From Streptomyces sp. STR69 (GTDB lineage Bacteria > Actinomycetota > Actinomycetes > Streptomycetales > Streptomycetaceae), in assembly GCF_024519455.1 (NCBI RefSeq), contig NZ_JALJRY010000013.1, forward strand, positions 186,001 through 250,000: a DNA stretch of 64,000 nt. Direction: 5' to 3'. The notes under the pieces are model-generated. The model was given only the letters and a program-made list of their open reading frames with translations. It made no database searches and was not told the DNA's origin. The position numbers and the translations under genes were made by a program. Below, one piece after another: positions 28,274-37,250 of this stretch. How positions within the stretch are numbered: position 1 is the stretch's first letter; each line of letters opens with the position of its first letter.

Positions 28274-29731
28274 GTGGACCCCAGCATCGTGCTCCCCCGG
28301 CTGCCTGACTGCGAGCCCATGCTCATCGGCGGCGAGTGGACCACCGGCACCGCGACGGAGCGGATACCGGTGCTCGACCCGGCCACCCGGGACCAGCTCA
28401 CCACGGTCGCCCAGGCGGGCCCGGCCGAGGTGTCCGCGGCAGTCGAGGCCGCCGACACCGCACACCGGGACCAACGTTGGCGCGGGCTGGCGCCCCGGCA
28501 GCGCCGTGACGTCCTGCTGCGTCTCGCCGACCTGGTGGAGCGCGACGCCGAGCAACTGGCGGTGCTGGACACCCTGGACAACGGCAAGGCCGTCGAACGC
28601 GCCCGTGGCGATGTGGAGTTGGGGCTGCAGGCGATCCGCCATTTCGCGGGCACGCCGACCCGGCTGTCGGGCACCGTGCACGCGGCCGGTCCCGACCGTC
28701 ATGTGTACAGCGTCCGTGAACCGGTGGGCGTGGTGGCCGCCGTACTGCCGTGGAACTTCCCCTTCATGATCGCCGCCTGGAAGGTCGCCCCGGCGCTGGC
28801 CGCCGGTTGCACGGTCGTGGTCAAGCCGGCCGAGCAGACCCCGCTCACCGCGCTGCGGCTGGCGGCGCTCTGCCTGGAGGCGGGCGTACCCGAGGGCGTC
28901 GTCAACGTCCTGACCGGTGACGGCCGTACGGGTGCGGAACTGGTCGCCCATCCCGGCGTCGCCAAGGTGTCCTTCACGGGATCGACGGAGGTCGGGCGGC
29001 ACATCATGGCCGCGGCGGCGCCGTCGTTGAAGCGGCTCACGCTCGAACTGGGCGGCAAGTCCCCCAACATCGTCTTCGCCGACGCGGATCTCGACGCGGC
29101 CGTACCGAACTCCGTGCGCGCGGTGTTCGGGCACTCCGGGCAGATGTGCACGGCGGGCAGCAGGCTGCTGGTGGAGCGGACGATCGTCAAGGAGTTCCTG
29201 GACCGGTTGGTGCCGGCCGTGGAGGCGCTGCGGATCGGCCCGGGGCTGGCAGGCGGCATCAACATCGGTCCGCTGGTGTCGCAGGAGCAGTACGACCGCG
29301 TCACCGGTTACGTCGAACTGGGCCGCGCCGAGGGCGCCGAGGTGGCCGTGGGAGGCGAACCGCTCGCCGGGCCGGGGTGGTTCGTACCGCCGACGGTGTT
29401 CACCGAGGTCACCCCCGACATGCGGATCGCCCGGGAGGAGATCTTCGGCCCGGTCGCCGCGATCCTGCCCTTCGACAGCGAGGAGGAGGCCATCGCCCTG
29501 GCCAACGACAGCGAGTACGGCCTCGCCGCCGGTGTGTGGACCGGCAGTCTGGCCCGCGCCCATCGCACGGCCGCCGCGCTGGAGGCGGGGACCGTGTGGG
29601 TCAACACGTACAACGAGTTCGACCCCGCCGTGGCCTTCGGCGGGATGAAGCAGTCCGGCCTCGGCAGGGACCTCGGCGACGCCGCCGTCGACGGGTTCAC
29701 CGAGCTCAAGAGCGTGACGATCGCCCTGTGA
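28274..29731 (+). CDS. Aldehyde dehydrogenase (NAD(P)-dependent)
   Basis: A 485-residue ALDH: LPWNFPFMIAAWK (cofactor/oxyanion Asn region), VSFTGSTEVGRHI, LELGGKSPNIV with the general-base Glu, GQMCTAGSR with the catalytic Cys, and EEIFGPVAAILPF. The sequence fits the betaine/aminobutyraldehyde/phenylacetaldehyde group. GTG at 28274 with AAGGAG 6 nt upstream. It would oxidise the aldehyde produced by an amine oxidase, and two such oxidases are encoded nearby (29728 flavoenzyme half, 35274 copper amine oxidase). Confidence 0.93.
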   Translation: MDPSIVLPRLPDCEPMLIGGEWTTGTATERIPVLDPATRDQLTTVAQAGPAEVSAAVEAADTAHRDQRWRGLAPRQRRDVLLRLADLVERDAEQLAVLDTLDNGKAVERARGDVELGLQAIRHFAGTPTRLSGTVHAAGPDRHVYSVREPVGVVAAVLPWNFPFMIAAWKVAPALAAGCTVVVKPAEQTPLTALRLAALCLEAGVPEGVVNVLTGDGRTGAELVAHPGVAKVSFTGSTEVGRHIMAAAAPSLKRLTLELGGKSPNIVFADADLDAAVPNSVRAVFGHSGQMCTAGSRLLVERTIVKEFLDRLVPAVEALRIGPGLAGGINIGPLVSQEQYDRVTGYVELGRAEGAEVAVGGEPLAGPGWFVPPTVFTEVTPDMRIAREEIFGPVAAILPFDSEEEAIALANDSEYGLAAGVWTGSLARAHRTAAALEAGTVWVNTYNEFDPAVAFGGMKQSGLGRDLGDAAVDGFTELKSVTIAL

Positions 29732-32223
29732 GCGCGCCCGTCACGGCCGGTACGGCCGCTTCGCCCCCGAGTCCCCCGCCCCCACGCAGCCTGAACGTCG
29801 CGGCCGAACGCGCCCGCACCCCGGGCTCGTTCACCGGTCACCACTTCAACTCGGCGGGCGCTGCCCTGCTCGCCAACGGCACCGTCGAGGCGGTCATCGA
29901 CCACCTCCGCGCGGAGAGCCTGTCCGGCGGCTACGAGGCCGCGAAACACGCGGCTCCCGCGCTGGATGCCGTCTACGCGCGTACCGCCGAACTCCTCGGC
30001 GCGCGACTGGAGGAGGTCGCCCTCGTCGAGAGCGCGACGGCCGGCTGGCAGCGTGCCGTGTCGGCGCTTCGACTCCGTCCCGGGGACCGGGTGTTGGCGG
30101 CCCGTTCCAGTTACGTGAGCAGCGCGCTGCACCTGCTGTCGGTCGAACGCGACCACGGTGTCCGGGTCGAGCTGTTGCCCAACGGCCCTGACGGGGCGGT
30201 GGACTTGGAGGCCCTGGAGGCGGCACTGCGGGCGGGACCGGCGGCGCTGGTGACGGCCGCGCATGTCCCGACGTCCTCGGGGCTGGTCGAACCCGCGTCC
30301 TCCATCGGCGCGTTGGCGGGCGCCCACGGGGTGCCCTTTCTCCTGGACGCCACGCAGTCCCTCGGCCAACTGCCGGTGGACATGGGTGCCATCGGCTGTG
30401 ACCTGCTCATCGGCACCGGCCGGAAGTTCCTGCGCGGCCCGCGCGGCACCGGCCTGCTCGCGGTCCGGCGCCCCCTGCTGGACCGGCTCGCCCCCGAGGC
30501 ACCCGATGTCCGGGGCGCCGTATGGACCGCCGAGCGCAGTTGGGAACTGGTGCCGGACGCCAAGCGCTTCGAGCTCTGGGAGGCCGCACACGCCCTGCGC
30601 CTCGGCCTCGGCGCCGCGCTGACCGACCTCGGCGCGCTCGGCGTGGACACAGTCGCCCGGCACCTGGCCGCTCTCGCCGCCTCGCTGCGGGAACGTCTCT
30701 CCGCGCTGCCGGGCGTCCGGGTCACCGATCCGCCGGCCGCGGGCGGCGCCATCGTCACCTTCGTGGTCGACGGGCTGGACGCCTCCGAAGTTCAGCGTCG
30801 ACTCACCTACCGCCGGGTCCATTTGATCGCGGTTCCGGCAGGACACGGCCGTTGGGACATGGACCACCGGGGCCTGACCAAGGTGGTCCGGGCTTCCGTC
30901 CACGTCTACAACGACGTGGACGATCTGGACGCCCTGGTGGAGGCGGTACGCGAGATCGTGTGCCTGCACGGGCGGGGTACGGCGTCGGGCACGGGTCGGC
31001 AGGACGCGAGGGGGGAGACGCGGGCCGGGATCGAACCCGCGACGCCCACACCGGCACCCTCGACATCGCACATCACGCCCACGGCTGCTACTCCCAGCCC
31101 GCACACCACACGCCCCGACTCCCGCCGCCACGACGCGATCGTGGTCGGTCTCGGCGTCCACGGCAGTGCCGCCCTGCGTCACCTGGCCGCGCGCGGACTC
31201 GACGTCCTGGGGCTCGAACAGTACGGCCTGGGCCATGACCTGGGCTCCTCGCACGGGGCGACCCGGATGATCCGTCGCGCCTACCCCCACCCCGACTGGG
31301 ACGCCCTGGTCGACACCGCCTACCGGGCATGGACGGAGTTGGAGGGCGCCTCGAAGGCCCAACTGCTCGACATCACGGGCGGGTTGTACGCGGCGCCGAA
31401 CGGCCGCCCGGACCCCTTGCGCGGCCCCGGCTGCCGCGAGGTCGACGCGGAGGAGGCGGCACGGATCTTCCCGGGGCTGCGACTGCCCGCCGGATTCACC
31501 GCGGTGCACGACCCTCGGGCCGGGATCATCGACGCGCAGGAGACCCTCCGCGCCCAACTCGCCCTGGCCGAACGGTCCGGAGCACGCGTGGAGGACAACT
31601 CCGCCGTCCTCGGCTGGGAAGCGGACGGCGACGAGGTCGTGGTCCGCACCGCTGAGGCCGTCCTGCGCACCCGCCGTCTGGTGCTGTGCACCGGTCCTTG
31701 GACCGCAGCCCAAGTCCCGTCCCTCGCCGAGCACCTGACGGTCACTCGGATCGTCAACGCCTACTTCGCCGCCGACCCGGCGGGCCCGCTCGGCCCCTCC
31801 GGCCTGGGAAGTTTCTCCGTCGATCTGCCGCAGGGCCTGCTGTACGGGTTTCCCTCGGCCGACGGGCGCGGTCTCAAGGCAGGTCTGGACAGCGGCCCGA
31901 CCTGGGACCCGCAAGCGCCTCGCCCCCGAGCCACCGCCGAGGAACTCGCCCTGCTCAGCGAGGCGGTGGCGCAGGTGCTGCCCGGTGCCGGGCCGGTGAC
32001 CGAGAGCCTGACGTGCCTCTACACGATGACCGCCGACCGCCGCTTCGTGGTCGGCGAACTACCGGGCGTACCACAGGTGTTGCTGGGCTCGGCGTGTTCG
32101 GGTCACGGCTTCAAGTTCGGACCGGCGATCGGCGAGGCGCTGGCCGACCTCGTGTGCGGGATCGCCCGCCCGGACCTGGACTTCCTGTCCCCGGCCCGAC
32201 TGTTCCCCGGCGGAACCTCATGA
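29728..32223 (+). CDS. Fusion: class-V PLP aminotransferase/lyase domain plus sarcosine-oxidase-like FAD oxidase
   Basis: One uninterrupted 831-residue frame. Residues 20-410 are a fold-type-I class-V PLP enzyme (EgtE/cysteine-desulfurase/selenocysteine-lyase relatives): HHFNSAGAAL, the PLP aspartate D207 in LLDATQSLGQ, and K233 in GTGRKFLRGPRGTG. A Thr/Pro-rich linker spans about 416-467. From residue 468 begins a FAD domain, VVGLGVHGSAALRHLAARGL, then GSSHGATRMIRRAY, TCLYTMTADRRF (where monomeric sarcosine oxidase carries its covalent-flavin Cys) and ACSGHGFKFGP, the signature of sarcosine/N-methyltryptophan oxidases. The GTG overlaps the aldehyde dehydrogenase stop. Such a fusion could pass an amine product directly between sites. 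I do not know a described protein with this order. Confidence 0.9.
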   Translation: MSAPVTAGTAASPPSPPPPRSLNVAAERARTPGSFTGHHFNSAGAALLANGTVEAVIDHLRAESLSGGYEAAKHAAPALDAVYARTAELLGARLEEVALVESATAGWQRAVSALRLRPGDRVLAARSSYVSSALHLLSVERDHGVRVELLPNGPDGAVDLEALEAALRAGPAALVTAAHVPTSSGLVEPASSIGALAGAHGVPFLLDATQSLGQLPVDMGAIGCDLLIGTGRKFLRGPRGTGLLAVRRPLLDRLAPEAPDVRGAVWTAERSWELVPDAKRFELWEAAHALRLGLGAALTDLGALGVDTVARHLAALAASLRERLSALPGVRVTDPPAAGGAIVTFVVDGLDASEVQRRLTYRRVHLIAVPAGHGRWDMDHRGLTKVVRASVHVYNDVDDLDALVEAVREIVCLHGRGTASGTGRQDARGETRAGIEPATPTPAPSTSHITPTAATPSPHTTRPDSRRHDAIVVGLGVHGSAALRHLAARGLDVLGLEQYGLGHDLGSSHGATRMIRRAYPHPDWDALVDTAYRAWTELEGASKAQLLDITGGLYAAPNGRPDPLRGPGCREVDAEEAARIFPGLRLPAGFTAVHDPRAGIIDAQETLRAQLALAERSGARVEDNSAVLGWEADGDEVVVRTAEAVLRTRRLVLCTGPWTAAQVPSLAEHLTVTRIVNAYFAADPAGPLGPSGLGSFSVDLPQGLLYGFPSADGRGLKAGLDSGPTWDPQAPRPRATAEELALLSEAVAQVLPGAGPVTESLTCLYTMTADRRFVVGELPGVPQVLLGSACSGHGFKFGPAIGEALADLVCGIARPDLDFLSPARLFPGGTS

Positions 32224-32243
32224 AGCGGCGCCACAAAATCCAC

Positions 32244-32948
32244 TCAGCCGTGGAAGACCGTCTGGGACCGGCGCTCGTACCAGGCCGTCAGATGCTCCCC
32301 GGAACTGATGACGTGCTCGCGCATCAACTCATCCGCACGGTCGGCGTCATGCGCAGCCAACGCCTCGATCACGGCCTCGTGTTCACGGATGTTGAGCTGC
32401 CGATGGCGTTCGTCACCTGCGAGGGCGAGCGAGGAGACGTTGCGCGGGAAGCTCTCGTTGATCCGGTCGATCATCCGGGTCAGCCAGGGGTTGTCGGCCG
32501 CTTCGCAGATCACCGTGTGGAAGCAGTCGTTCGCCGCGGTGGTCGCGGCGCTACCGCCCCCCGTCCCCTCACCGGCGGCCCGCGCCACCGCCTCGCACAG
32601 GACCGCGTTGTGCTCGCGCAGTGCGGCGAGCCCGCGTTCCGTGATGCGGGAGGCGGCGCGCCGGGCGGCCATGCCCTCCAGTTCGGCGCGCACCTCGTAC
32701 GCCTGCCGCACCTCCCAGGGCGCGGGCACCCGGACCACCGCACCGCGGTTCGGCTGCATCTCGATCAGCCCACCGTTCTGGAGCTGACGCAGCGCCTCGC
32801 GCACCGGTGTGCGGCTGACCCCGAACTCGGTGGCCAGCGCCGCCTGGCGCAGCGGTTTGCCGATCGCCAGCTCGCCGTTCATGATCCGCGCGCGGATTCG
32901 GGCCGCGATGTCGTCGACGAGGGGCTCGTCGTCAGTCTGAGGGGTCAT
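32244..32948 (-). CDS. GntR-family regulator with FCD ligand-binding domain
   Basis: A 234-residue FadR-subfamily regulator. Winged helix at about residues 10-75: DDIAARIRARIMNGELAIGK, AALATEFGVSRTPVREALRQL, and LIEMQPNRGAVVRVP. The FCD domain follows (AYEVRAELEGMAARRAA, ANDCFHTVICEAADN, REHEAVIEALAAHDADRADE) with the Asp/His residues that usually bind a metal and a small carboxylate effector. It stands between the two catabolic operons, convergent with the first and divergent from the second, and faces one copy of the GGATCC-type site. I infer it is the local repressor binding all three copies and is released by a pathway intermediate. Confidence 0.93.
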   Translation of the reverse strand: MTPQTDDEPLVDDIAARIRARIMNGELAIGKPLRQAALATEFGVSRTPVREALRQLQNGGLIEMQPNRGAVVRVPAPWEVRQAYEVRAELEGMAARRAASRITERGLAALREHNAVLCEAVARAAGEGTGGGSAATTAANDCFHTVICEAADNPWLTRMIDRINESFPRNVSSLALAGDERHRQLNIREHEAVIEALAAHDADRADELMREHVISSGEHLTAWYERRSQTVFHG

Positions 32949-33042
32949 GGGAGTCGGTCAAACCCTTCTCGGGGGCGGTCGGGGGGTGCGCGGTGGTGGA
33001 GCAGTTTCCCACGCGGCCCGGGGCGTCCACAGCCACACACTT

Positions 33043-33073
33043 TTGGATCCACTTCCATGATATCCGCATCCAA
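33043..33073. promoter_or_regulatory. GGATCC-type operator, copy 3 (between GntR and the cyclase gene)
   Basis: TTGGATCCA at 33043-33051 and GCATCCAA at 33066-33073. Core starts (33045, 33066) are 21 bp apart, as in the other two copies, and the outer TTGGAT/ATCCAA pair is inverted. The site can control both the divergent regulator and the second catabolic operon. Confidence 0.65.
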
Positions 33074-33085
33074 TAGGAGGGCCGC

Positions 33086-33739
33086 ATGAATCTGGACTTC
33101 GCCAAGGCGATCGACGTGTCCGTTCCCATCCACCCCGGCATGCTGCACTGGGGCCGCCGACCCGAGGTGGAGATCGTCGAGTCCCGTACCGCAGGCGATC
33201 CCTCCAATGTGAGCCGCTGGCGCATCGGCGCCCACACCGGCACCCACATCGACGCTCCGGCCCACTTCATCGACGGCGGCAGGACGGTCGACCGGCTCGA
33301 CCTGTCCGCCCTCAACGGCACCGCCCGCGTCCTCGATCTCACCCACGTCAAGGAGCAGATCACCGCCGCCGATCTCGACGCGGCCGGTCTCGGCACCGAG
33401 GAACGCGTGCTGCTGCGCACCAGCAATTCCGACGGCGTGCTGCGCAGCCCGTGGAAGGCCCGGCAGTGGGTCGGACTGGCCCCGGACGGCGCGGAACGGC
33501 TCATCGAGGCCGGCGTACGCACCGCGGGCATCGACTACCTGAGCATCGAGGCGGTCGCCTACACCACCCACTGGGAGACCCACCAACTCCTGTGCGCGGC
33601 CGAGGTGTTGATCCTGGAAGTGGTCGATCTGCTGCACAGCCCCGCCGGGGTCTACGACATGATCTCCCTCCCCCTGCCCTTGCAGGGCGCCGAGGCAGCC
33701 CCCTCCCGAACCGTGCTGTTCCCCAGGGACGAGGCATGA
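33086..33739 (+). CDS. Cyclase-family (kynurenine-formamidase-like) metal hydrolase
   Basis: A 217-residue member of the putative cyclase family. HTGTHIDAPAHFIDGG is the metal-binding HxGTHxDxPxH signature, and IDYLSIEAVAY plus TTHWETHQLL complete the site. Relatives hydrolyse formyl-kynurenine, isatin or other cyclic or formyl amides. ATG 33086 with AGGAGG 6 nt upstream. First gene of a six-gene operon; its ATG lies about 13 bp after the third GGATCC-type site. Together with the creatininase-like gene it gives the regulon two different amide-opening metal hydrolases. Confidence 0.88.
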   Translation: MNLDFAKAIDVSVPIHPGMLHWGRRPEVEIVESRTAGDPSNVSRWRIGAHTGTHIDAPAHFIDGGRTVDRLDLSALNGTARVLDLTHVKEQITAADLDAAGLGTEERVLLRTSNSDGVLRSPWKARQWVGLAPDGAERLIEAGVRTAGIDYLSIEAVAYTTHWETHQLLCAAEVLILEVVDLLHSPAGVYDMISLPLPLQGAEAAPSRTVLFPRDEA

Positions 33740-35277
33740 CAGCCTCCTCGCCGCTGATCCTCGCCGCACCGCATCCGGCGGCGCTGGCGGCTGCCCGGCG
33801 CGCGGCCGAGCAGGGCGGCAACGCCGTGGACGCGGCGCTGGCGGCAGCCGCCGCTCTCACCGTCGTCTATCCCCACCAGTGTTCCCTGGGCGGTGACTTG
33901 ATCGCGCTCGTCCACGCACCCGGCGGCTCGGTGCGCGCGGTGGTCTCGGCGGGGGCCGCCGCACAGTCCGTAGACGTCGATGCTCTGCGCGCGGCCGACG
34001 AGCGGATGCCCGCGCAGGGTCCACAGACGGTGACCGTGCCCGGCGTGGTGGCGGGCTGGGCCGCGCTCGCCGAGGCCCATGGCACACCCGGTGCCCTGTC
34101 CGCCGCGCTGCGGGACGCCGCCGACCTGGCCGAGGACGGGGCCACCGTCTCGGCGGGTCTGGCTCGTGCCGTCCGCGAGCGGGCCCCACAGATCGCCGCG
34201 GACCCCGGGCTCACCGCGCTCCTGACCGGGCCCGAGGGCGCACCGCTCGACGAGGGCGACCCACTCCCCCAGCCCCGGCTGGCCACCGTACTGCGCACAC
34301 TCGCAGACGACCCGTCGTCCTTCTACCGGGGCGCGGTCGCCGAGGCATTGGTGAACGGCCTGCGCCTGGCCGGGAGTTCACTCTCCGCGAGCGACTTCGC
34401 GGCTCATCGGGCGGCGAGCGTCGAGCCGTTGACGCTGGACGTGGCCGGTACGCGGTGGTGGACCGCGCCGCCGCCGAGTCAGGGGGCGAGCCTGCTGGCC
34501 GTACTGGAGACCGCAGCCTCGGTGGCGAAACTGCCCGAACCGGAGCGCACCGGTGTGCTGGCCGTCCGCTGCCAAGACGCCTCGGCGGCACGGGACTTGC
34601 TGCTCGGCGATCCGCTCGGCCCCTCACCCGTCGACCTGGACGGACTGCTGCGCCCGGCGGCGCTCGCCGGCGCGCAACCGCCCGAGCCGTCATTCCGGCC
34701 CGCCGGGGACACCGTCGCGATCACCGCCGTAGACGTGTCCGGGCTGGCCGTCTCGCTGATCCAGAGCGTGTACCAGACCTTCGGTTCCGGCATCTGCGAT
34801 CCGGAGACGGGCATCGTGCTGCACAACCGGGGCTCGGCGTTCAGCTTGCTCCCCGGCCATCCGGCCCTCATCGGCCCCGGCCTGCGTCCCCCGCACACCC
34901 TCTGTCCCGTGCTCGGCAGGTCGGCCGACCTGCTGCTCGCGGCGGGCTGTCAGGGCGGCCGGGCGCAGCCGCAGATCCTCGCCCAGACCGTCCCCGACCT
35001 GATGGACCCGGCAGCCGATCCGGCAGCCGTCCTGGACCGGCCCCGGTGGGTGATCGGTGCCCGCGACATCGGCCACGAGACACCGACCCTGCTGGCCGAG
35101 CCCGGATCCGTTCCGGCGGGCGCGTTCCCATCGGTGGTTCCGGTCGTCGTGGCGCCGGGCCGTACCGATCTGGCCGGTCACACGCAGGCCGTACGACTGT
35201 CCGCCGGCGGTCGGCTGGACGGCGCCTCCGATCCCCGCGCCGACGGTGGCACCACCTTGGAAGGAAGTTCCCTGTGA
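33736..35277 (+). CDS. Gamma-glutamyltransferase family protein
   Basis: A 513-residue Ntn-hydrolase of the GGT family: EQGGNAVDAALAAAAALTVV near the N-terminus, CSLGGDLIALVH, PGVVAGWAALAEAHGT, and the autoprocessing junction region AGDTVAITAVDVSGLAVSLI with a candidate catalytic Thr, followed by YQTFGSGI. The usual TTH after the cut is here T-V-A, so processing should be tested. No signal peptide is visible, so it is probably cytoplasmic, unlike most GGTs. It overlaps the cyclase gene by 4 nt. In an operon with a glutamine-synthetase-like ligase it could remove a gamma-glutamyl group added earlier, as the hydrolases of gamma-glutamylated amine pathways do. Confidence 0.87.
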   Translation: MTASSPLILAAPHPAALAAARRAAEQGGNAVDAALAAAAALTVVYPHQCSLGGDLIALVHAPGGSVRAVVSAGAAAQSVDVDALRAADERMPAQGPQTVTVPGVVAGWAALAEAHGTPGALSAALRDAADLAEDGATVSAGLARAVRERAPQIAADPGLTALLTGPEGAPLDEGDPLPQPRLATVLRTLADDPSSFYRGAVAEALVNGLRLAGSSLSASDFAAHRAASVEPLTLDVAGTRWWTAPPPSQGASLLAVLETAASVAKLPEPERTGVLAVRCQDASAARDLLLGDPLGPSPVDLDGLLRPAALAGAQPPEPSFRPAGDTVAITAVDVSGLAVSLIQSVYQTFGSGICDPETGIVLHNRGSAFSLLPGHPALIGPGLRPPHTLCPVLGRSADLLLAAGCQGGRAQPQILAQTVPDLMDPAADPAAVLDRPRWVIGARDIGHETPTLLAEPGSVPAGAFPSVVPVVVAPGRTDLAGHTQAVRLSAGGRLDGASDPRADGGTTLEGSSL

Positions 35278-37220
35278 GCGCTCTCGCCCCCGAACCCGTA
35301 CCGGCCGACGCACCGCATCCGCTGGACCCACTCACCGTCACCGAACTCGCCACGGCCGTAGGGGCGTTGAGGGCCGACACCCGGGTCCCCGACGACTCGC
35401 GGTTCTGGGGGGTGGCACTGGACGAGGACCACGCCCGCCGTGCCGCGCCCGGGGACACCCGGCGGGCCCGCGCGGTCGTGTTCTCCCCCTCCGTACGCCA
35501 TGCCTTCGAGGTCGATCTCGAACTCGGCGACAAGCCGCAGACCACCGCCTGGCGGGAGTTGGACGTCCGCAGTCCGGGCTGTTCCTCGGAGGAGGCCCGG
35601 CAGGCCGCTGCCGCCTGCCGCGCCGACCCGCGTTTCCGGGAGGCGCTCGCGCTGCGCGGTATCCACGACGTGTCGCTGGTGATGGTGGACCCGGAGTCGA
35701 TCGGCGGCTTCGAACCGCCCGAGTACGCGGGCCGGCGGCTGACCTGGGGCAGCGTCTGGCACCGCGTCTCCGAGGACGACAACGGCTATGCCCGCCCGGT
35801 GCAGGGGGTCGTGCCGATCATCGACATGGAGACCATGGAGATCCTGCACATCGAGGACCACGGGGTGATCCCGTTGTCGGAGGAGTCGGGCGTGTTCGCG
35901 GCCGGGACGGTGGCCGAGCGCCCGGGGCTGAAGCCGCTGGAGGTCGTGCAGCCGGGCGGTCCGAGTTTCACCGTCACCGGGCAGCGGATCGACTGGCAGG
36001 GGTGGTCCGTTCGGGTCGGCTTCAGCCATCGCGAGGGGCTCGTGCTGCACGACCTCGCCTTCGCGGCGGCCGGGAAGGGCCCTCGCCAGGTGATCCGGCG
36101 TGCGGCCGTCAACGAGATGTACGTCCCCTACTTCGACACCGCCTCCACCCAGTACCGCAAGAACTTCTTCGACTGGGGCGAGTACGGCGCGGGCCCGCTC
36201 ACCAACTCCCTTGCCCTGGGCTGCGATTGCCTCGGTGTCATCCAGTACTTCGACGCGGCCGTGCTCGGCGGCGACGGCGTCCCCCGGATCGTCCCCAACG
36301 CCGTCTGTGTGCACGAGGAGGACGACGGCATCCTCTGGAAGCACCACGACGGCCGCACGGGCCGTACGGAGGTGCGCCGTTCGCGCCGGCTGATCATCTC
36401 GGCGTTCGCGACCGTCGCCAACTACGACTACGGCTTCTACTGGTCGCTGTACCAGGACGGTTCGGTGATGTTGGAGATCAAGATGACCGGCATCCTCTCC
36501 GCGACCGGTGTCGAGGAGGACGAGGCGACGCCGTACGCGCGCCGGGTCGCGCCGAACGTCGCGGTAACCAACCACCAGCACTTCTTCAGCGTCCGCCTCG
36601 ACATGGCGGTGGACGGCGATCCCAACCGCCTGGTCGAGGTCACCGCCGAGCACGAGCCCGACCCGGTGCTCGACCCGTACGGCAACGCGGCCCGGACCGT
36701 GCTGCGGCCGATCCTCAGCGAGTCGGAGGGCGCCCGGCGCACCGATCCGTCGCGCGGGCTGCACTGGCGGGTGGAGAGCACCGAGTCCCGCAACCGGATG
36801 GGTGAACCGACCGCGTACCGCGTGCACTTGGAGAACACGGCGGTGCTGCCGGTGCGCGAGGACAGTGTCTGCGCACGCCGAGCGCCGTTCGTGGGGCGGC
36901 AGTTGTGGGCGACGGCCTACGACGCGGAGCGGCGGTTCGTCGGCGGCGAGTACCCGAACCAGGCCGAGCCGGGCGCGGACGGCGTCCACAAGTGGCAGGA
37001 GGAGAACCGGTCGTTGGACGGCACCGACCTGGTGCTGTGGGCCACGGTCGGCTCGCACCACTTCCCGCGCCCGGAGGAGTGGCCGGTGATGCCGGTGGCC
37101 AAGGCGCGGCTGCGCCTGGAGCCCGACGGCTTCTTCGACCGCAACCCGGCCCTGGACGTGCCCGCCCCCGTCTCCTGCCACACGCCGAGCCCCTCGGCCC
37201 CGGACCACTGCTGCGGCTGA
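35274..37220 (+). CDS. Copper amine oxidase (topaquinone enzyme)
   Basis: A 648-residue quinoprotein amine oxidase. The cofactor-forming tyrosine is Y384 in VANYDYGFYWSLYQDGS (N-Y-D motif), copper ligands are the histidines in VTNHQHFFSVRLD and VGSHHFPRPEEWP, and VPYFDTA carries the likely catalytic Asp. Enzymes of this family turn primary amines into aldehydes with release of ammonia and hydrogen peroxide. GTG at 35274 overlaps the GGT stop, and AAGGAAG precedes it. There is no signal peptide, as in other actinobacterial phenethylamine/histamine oxidases. Its product would suit the aldehyde dehydrogenase of the first operon. Confidence 0.94.
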   Translation: MSALAPEPVPADAPHPLDPLTVTELATAVGALRADTRVPDDSRFWGVALDEDHARRAAPGDTRRARAVVFSPSVRHAFEVDLELGDKPQTTAWRELDVRSPGCSSEEARQAAAACRADPRFREALALRGIHDVSLVMVDPESIGGFEPPEYAGRRLTWGSVWHRVSEDDNGYARPVQGVVPIIDMETMEILHIEDHGVIPLSEESGVFAAGTVAERPGLKPLEVVQPGGPSFTVTGQRIDWQGWSVRVGFSHREGLVLHDLAFAAAGKGPRQVIRRAAVNEMYVPYFDTASTQYRKNFFDWGEYGAGPLTNSLALGCDCLGVIQYFDAAVLGGDGVPRIVPNAVCVHEEDDGILWKHHDGRTGRTEVRRSRRLIISAFATVANYDYGFYWSLYQDGSVMLEIKMTGILSATGVEEDEATPYARRVAPNVAVTNHQHFFSVRLDMAVDGDPNRLVEVTAEHEPDPVLDPYGNAARTVLRPILSESEGARRTDPSRGLHWRVESTESRNRMGEPTAYRVHLENTAVLPVREDSVCARRAPFVGRQLWATAYDAERRFVGGEYPNQAEPGADGVHKWQEENRSLDGTDLVLWATVGSHHFPRPEEWPVMPVAKARLRLEPDGFFDRNPALDVPAPVSCHTPSPSAPDHCCG

Positions 37221-37250
37221 CCGCGCCACCCCTCCCCCGAAAGGCGTCCC

